Below are positions 46,863 to 50,722 of a stretch of 50,722 nucleotides of DNA, piece by piece (the first letter of the stretch is position 1; each line of letters begins with the position of its first letter). The translations under genes were made by a program, and so were the position numbers. Origin of the DNA: a virus; IMG/VR virus record IMGVR_UViG_3300046507_000906, positions 1-50,722 of that record; one strand, given 5' to 3'. The notes below the pieces were generated by a model. That model saw nothing but the letters and a program-made list of their open reading frames with translations, did not search any database and was not told the DNA's origin.

Positions 46863-49157
46863 GTGGCGCGTTATCTACCTATCCTGGTGTTCACGATCGG
46901 ATTAGCGCAGGTATCACCGGTACTCGCCGAGACGTTCACCTGGACGGGATTTGGTTGCTATACGTGCCCGGGTTCGTGGACGCCGCAAGGGGTCCCCGAC
47001 AGACTGGGAGAGGACGCTTTATTCGCCAGTAGCGGCGCTAACAGGGTCGAAATGGCCTTCCCGCCCGGGGTAGGCCCATCATCCTGGGTATTCGCAGCCA
47101 ATGGTCAAGATTACGTAATAGTAGGCTTTCCAATTGCCTTCACCGGCTCCGGCCTGATCAGCAACTCCTCCGAATTGATCGTCATCGGCAATAACCTCAT
47201 CGGGGCCGGTGGTGTGACCCAGAACGGCGGTGGAACGCTGGTACTGAACGGAGACAATACGTACACCGGCGGCACCACCATTAACGCCGGCACTGTTTCA
47301 GTCAACGCGGATAATAACCTCGGGGCCTCAACTGGGACGTTGGCCATCGGCGACGGCAGACTCAACACCAAGCAGACTTTTGCGACAAACCGCTCGGTCA
47401 CCCTGACCGGCAACGCCTCACTTACGCAAGATGTTGGTACCGGCTTAACCCTGAACGGCGTGATCAGTGGCTCGGGCTCTCTGGCCCTGGACGGTGATGG
47501 CGGTCCCGGCGGGCTGGTGACTCTCAATGGCGACAACACCTACACAGGTTCGACCAACCTGAACAGCGGGTTGCTGTTCGTCAATGGTTCAATTGCAAGT
47601 TCCAGCCAGCTGACCACCAACCCGGAAACATTCCTAGGTGGCACCGGCACACTACCGAGCAGCACGATCAGCGGAGCCGTTTCACCAGGGCCGGCCCGCG
47701 ATACAACTGGCACCCTCAGCATCGCCGGAAACCTGACCACCGCCCCCACGGCCAATTACATCGTGGACTTCAATCCAAGCGGCGCGCACGACCTGATTCA
47801 TGCCACCAACGTCGCTACGCTGAACAATGCCGATGCCACCACCTTACTCAACGGCTTTATCCCGGTGGTGAACCAGCGGTACGCGATCCTCACCGCCGAC
47901 GGCGGCGTCAACGGCACCTTCAATTACCCGACCCGACAGCTGCCGCTGTCGACCGTCAGCCTCACCTACGACCAGAACAATGCCTACTTCCTTGTCGCCC
48001 GCAATCAGGTACCTATCGGCGGAACACCATTGCCCCCAATAGTCGTGGTCCCTCCCGGTGGCAATACACCCCAACCACCTATCGCGATCACCCCGCCACA
48101 AACCTCGACCGGGGGCGCCGTGGATTTGTTACCGCCAGAAAATCCGATCCTCGGCGGGATCATCCTGTTGCCCTCCGTGGGTGAAATCCGGGTTGCTCTC
48201 GATCAATTGTCGGGGCAGGTTAACCCATCACTCATGACCATTATGCTGGAGGATAGCCACTTCGTGCGGGACGCGGTCTTTGACCGTCTCGACACACCAT
48301 TGGGTGCGCCGATCACGCCCCACCGGGAGTCGGACAACACGGTGCAACTGGCTCCGAACCTTACCGCATGGTTGCAAGGTGTGGGTGCCCACCGTGAACA
48401 AAATGACCTATCGGCTGACACCGGCGGGACGTTCCTGGGGCTTGACTCGCGCATCACCGACTCCACCACACTGGGCGTTTTGCTTGGCTACACGCGGTCC
48501 AATGCTGACGCGCGCTACGGCTCGGCCGATGGCGAAAATTACACCGTTGGCGCGTACGTCGGTACGCTGCTCGGGCCGTTGTCGCTAAAGGCCGGCACCA
48601 GCTACACAGTCAATGAGATCGATACTCGCAGAACGGTAAACTTCAACAGTTTTAGTGACTCTCCTCACGCGGATTACTCAGCCAATACCACTCAGGTTTT
48701 CAGCGATGTCGGGTACAGATTACATGCGGGATCCGTGGTGCTAGAACCGTATGCCGGCCTCGCATGGGTAAAGGTGAGCGCCGATGGGTTTACCGAACAA
48801 GGTGGGCCTGCCGCTCTCACCGTGGATAGCAGCAACAACGACGTGACGTACAGCACCTTGGGAGTGCGACCCAGCTACACATTTCTCGCCAACGAGATGC
48901 CCATGAGAGTGAAGGGCGGGTTGGGATGGCGCCACACGTTCGGTGACCTCGAACCCTCCGACAAAAACGCATTCGCCCGGACCGCCAATACCTTCGCGAT
49001 CCCCGGGGTACCGCTGGCCGAGGACGTGACGGTCGTCAATTTGGGGGTGGAAGCAGCCCTGACCCCGAGTACCAACCTGAGCCTGACCTACAACGGCCAG
49101 TTAGCCAGCGACGCGCATGAGAACGGTCTCGTGGGGTTGTTGAGGGTAACATTCTAA
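46863..49157 (+). CDS. Autotransporter with short PATR-repeat passenger
   Basis: A 764-residue type V secretion protein, start GTG 46863 behind GGAGGAGAG. Signal peptide about residues 1-22 (LPILVFTIGLAQVSPVLA). The passenger (23-400) has autotransporter-associated repeats, GGGTLVLNGDNTYTGGTTIN and GLVTLNGDNTYTGSTNLNSG. A proline-rich linker (about 385-415, PLPPIVVVPPGG) and the C-terminal beta-barrel (about 490-764, ending in GLLRVTF with terminal F) follow. Host surface protein, likely in adhesion or aggregation. No protease triad seen. Confidence 0.92.
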   Translation: MARYLPILVFTIGLAQVSPVLAETFTWTGFGCYTCPGSWTPQGVPDRLGEDALFASSGANRVEMAFPPGVGPSSWVFAANGQDYVIVGFPIAFTGSGLISNSSELIVIGNNLIGAGGVTQNGGGTLVLNGDNTYTGGTTINAGTVSVNADNNLGASTGTLAIGDGRLNTKQTFATNRSVTLTGNASLTQDVGTGLTLNGVISGSGSLALDGDGGPGGLVTLNGDNTYTGSTNLNSGLLFVNGSIASSSQLTTNPETFLGGTGTLPSSTISGAVSPGPARDTTGTLSIAGNLTTAPTANYIVDFNPSGAHDLIHATNVATLNNADATTLLNGFIPVVNQRYAILTADGGVNGTFNYPTRQLPLSTVSLTYDQNNAYFLVARNQVPIGGTPLPPIVVVPPGGNTPQPPIAITPPQTSTGGAVDLLPPENPILGGIILLPSVGEIRVALDQLSGQVNPSLMTIMLEDSHFVRDAVFDRLDTPLGAPITPHRESDNTVQLAPNLTAWLQGVGAHREQNDLSADTGGTFLGLDSRITDSTTLGVLLGYTRSNADARYGSADGENYTVGAYVGTLLGPLSLKAGTSYTVNEIDTRRTVNFNSFSDSPHADYSANTTQVFSDVGYRLHAGSVVLEPYAGLAWVKVSADGFTEQGGPAALTVDSSNNDVTYSTLGVRPSYTFLANEMPMRVKGGLGWRHTFGDLEPSDKNAFARTANTFAIPGVPLAEDVTVVNLGVEAALTPSTNLSLTYNGQLASDAHENGLVGLLRVTF

Positions 49158-49299
49158 TAGCCTCCAAAGTGTGCAGGTTGGTCGGCAGGTGGAGCGAGTG
49201 ATTGGCAACGGCTGATGAGTGCAAACGTCTGGCCTGTCACGTAGCGTTCATTGCGAGGTTCAATTAACCCCTCATGAAAATCTTCGACGGGCTGGTATT

Positions 49300-50722
49300 G
49301 GCCGATTCTGTTGAAAAAGTCGGATTTTCAGATCACCTGAACTCAGGCACGGCCACCACCAGAGAACCTACTCACCACATTGAGTGGTTTCTCGGCCCTT
49401 CGTTGACCATTGTTGCTTTGTTATTGGGTTAATTTGAGGTTTTTGGCTTAGTGCAGGCGCACCTATCCCGGGGCAGGCGGCCCTTGGGATGTAAGTTTGG
49501 CCAGTCGACGCAGGTTCTGTACCGCAGCCGCCAGTGTGAACTCATCGGTCGCGCCGCTCATGCCACGTAGTCGCAAGCGATCCAATTTCAGGATGCGCTT
49601 GAGGTGGGCAAACAACATTTCGACCTTTTTACGTTCGTGGCGAGAGCGCTGATATGCCGGTGTTGCTGCAATGCGCCGAGCCACATCGCGAGCGGCTTCA
49701 TGGACGCTGCGAGCGATCTTGCGGAACGCAGTGTTCGGGCAGCACTTGGCTTTCATCGGACACGTCGCGCAGTCGGTCTGTCTGGATCGGAAGATGATGG
49801 TGTTGGCTTTGGTGACGTGTGAACGCTCATTCTTGAAGGCTCGCCATTCGCTGCGCAATGGGTTGCCGGCCGGGCAGCGGTATTCCTCAGCCTCTTCATT
49901 CCAGTGGAAATCGTTACTCGAAAAGCTGTCGTTCTTGCGCTCGGTTTTGTCCCACACCGGCACATGCGGCTCGATGTCTTTTTCCTCCACCATCCAGGCC
50001 AGCACCGGCGCGGTACCGTAAGCGGTGTCGCCAATGAGGCGTTCCGGCTTGATGTCGAACTGCGCCTCAACGCGATCGATCATCGTCTTGGTGCTCTCGA
50101 CTTCTGCGGTTCGATGAGCCGGTGTGGGTTCCACATCCATGATCACGCCGTGCTCGGTATCGATCAGATAATTCGTGGAGTAAGCGTAGAACGCTGGGCC
50201 ACCTGGAGCTGCGGTCCAGCGGGCTTGAGGATCAGTCAGCGATAGACGCTTCGGTAGCGTTTCGGCCAGAGCCTCTTCATTGAGTGCCTCAAGATACTCA
50301 CGCACGGCGCGGGTGCTCAGGGCCGGATCGCCCCGGTTGACCGGTTCATCTCCCGGTACGCCGCGCTGCCGACTCGCATCCGCTTTGATGATGCTGGCGT
50401 CCACGGCAAAGCCTTCGCCCTTGACCAGACCGGCGTCCATGCAACGACGCAGCACTTCATTGAACAGCCAGCGAAACAAATCGCTGTCCCGAAAACGGCC
50501 GTGTCGGTTTTTGGAAAAGGTCGAGTGATTGGGGACTTCATCTTCAAGGCTCAATCGGCAGAACCAGCGATACGCCAAGTTCAAATGGGCCTCTTCGCAC
50601 AACCGCCGCTCTGAGCGTATGCCGTAGCAATAGCCCACGATCAACATGCGGATCATCAATTCAGGATCAATCGACGGGCGCCCAATCGGGCTGTAGAAGT
50701 CGGCGAGGTGATGGCGCAAATC
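49300..50722 (-). mobile_element. IS1182-type insertion sequence, right end to window edge
   Basis: The terminal repeat GATTCTGTTGAAAAAGTCG, preceded by GGCC at 49300-49303, is identical to termini of both MITEs. The transposase gene runs leftward towards this end. The other end lies beyond base 50722. Confidence 0.82.
49463..50722 (-). CDS. IS1182-family transposase (5' end outside the window)
   Basis: At least 419 residues of an IS1182-type transposase. The N-terminal DUF772 block (IGRPSIDPELMIRMLIVGYC, YGIRSERRLCEEAHLNLAYR) and VDASIIKADAS (first catalytic D) are followed by LIGDTAYGTAPVL (second D) and RSRHERKKVEMLFAHLKRIL (the E region). A CxxC...CCP motif (TDCATCPMKAKCCP) is typical. 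The first residues before MRHHLADFYSPIG are cut off by the window. It probably mobilises the two MITEs. Confidence 0.92.
   Translation of the reverse strand, partial: DLRHHLADFYSPIGRPSIDPELMIRMLIVGYCYGIRSERRLCEEAHLNLAYRWFCRLSLEDEVPNHSTFSKNRHGRFRDSDLFRWLFNEVLRRCMDAGLVKGEGFAVDASIIKADASRQRGVPGDEPVNRGDPALSTRAVREYLEALNEEALAETLPKRLSLTDPQARWTAAPGGPAFYAYSTNYLIDTEHGVIMDVEPTPAHRTAEVESTKTMIDRVEAQFDIKPERLIGDTAYGTAPVLAWMVEEKDIEPHVPVWDKTERKNDSFSSNDFHWNEEAEEYRCPAGNPLRSEWRAFKNERSHVTKANTIIFRSRQTDCATCPMKAKCCPNTAFRKIARSVHEAARDVARRIAATPAYQRSRHERKKVEMLFAHLKRILKLDRLRLRGMSGATDEFTLAAAVQNLRRLAKLTSQGPPAPG

Noticed and set aside
1-50722. tRNA or rRNA genes, including a tRNA-type attachment site
   Set aside because: I saw no cloverleaf with conserved T-loop bases or rRNA stretches; the integrase-proximal attachment site must lie before base 1.

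Overview
The window looks like a Pseudomonas chromosome (fluorescens/putida-type). This rests on small proteins resembling Pseudomonas-typical families (DUF1654, DUF1652, a probable DUF6555), GC-rich coding sequence and a KGG-repeat stress protein. About three quarters of it, from base 1 to roughly 38.7 kb, is one prophage. It combines a lambda-like immunity, replication and capsid layout with a P2-like contractile tail. The left attachment site lies before base 1, and I could not identify the right one.

Left arm and immunity (1-5.7 kb): a P4-type integrase is followed by a leftward block holding an AlpA-like regulator, a broken C5-methyltransferase tail, an intact C5-methyltransferase, two small proteins and a DUF1654 protein. 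A CI-like repressor and a lambda-Cro homologue diverge. Near-palindromic operators lie over two promoters of identical architecture, one rightward (pR, 5.4 kb) and one leftward (pL, 4.15 kb).

Replication (5.7-10.1 kb): a CII/YmfL-like regulator, an O-like initiator with six iterons inside its gene (probable origin), a DnaC-like helicase loader, a second tyrosine recombinase, a small zinc-ribbon protein and a Q-like antiterminator.

Cargo (10.4-14 kb): three genes of lower GC between Q and the holin. They encode a coiled-coil two-TM protein, an unrecognised protein and, on the opposite strand, a protein that looks like an AbiJ-type N-terminal domain fused to an Mrr-like nuclease. This is the best candidate for an undescribed anti-phage locus. 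A MITE sits next to it.

Late region (14.9-37.7 kb): holin, fibre-like protein, terminase, gpW, portal, ClpP-like protease, gpD, capsid, FII and Z; then baseplate V, W, J and I, tail fibre and chaperone, sheath, an extra gene duplicating the sheath C-terminus, tube, E/E', tape measure, U, X and D. No endolysin is visible. The last phage-like gene, a dam methylase, carries an in-frame amber codon. The prophage may therefore be partly decayed.

Right flank (38.7-50.7 kb): small Pseudomonas genes including a family of related short helical proteins, an orphan HigA-like antitoxin, decayed gene pieces, a second MITE, an autotransporter, and the end of an IS1182-type element whose terminal repeat matches both MITEs.
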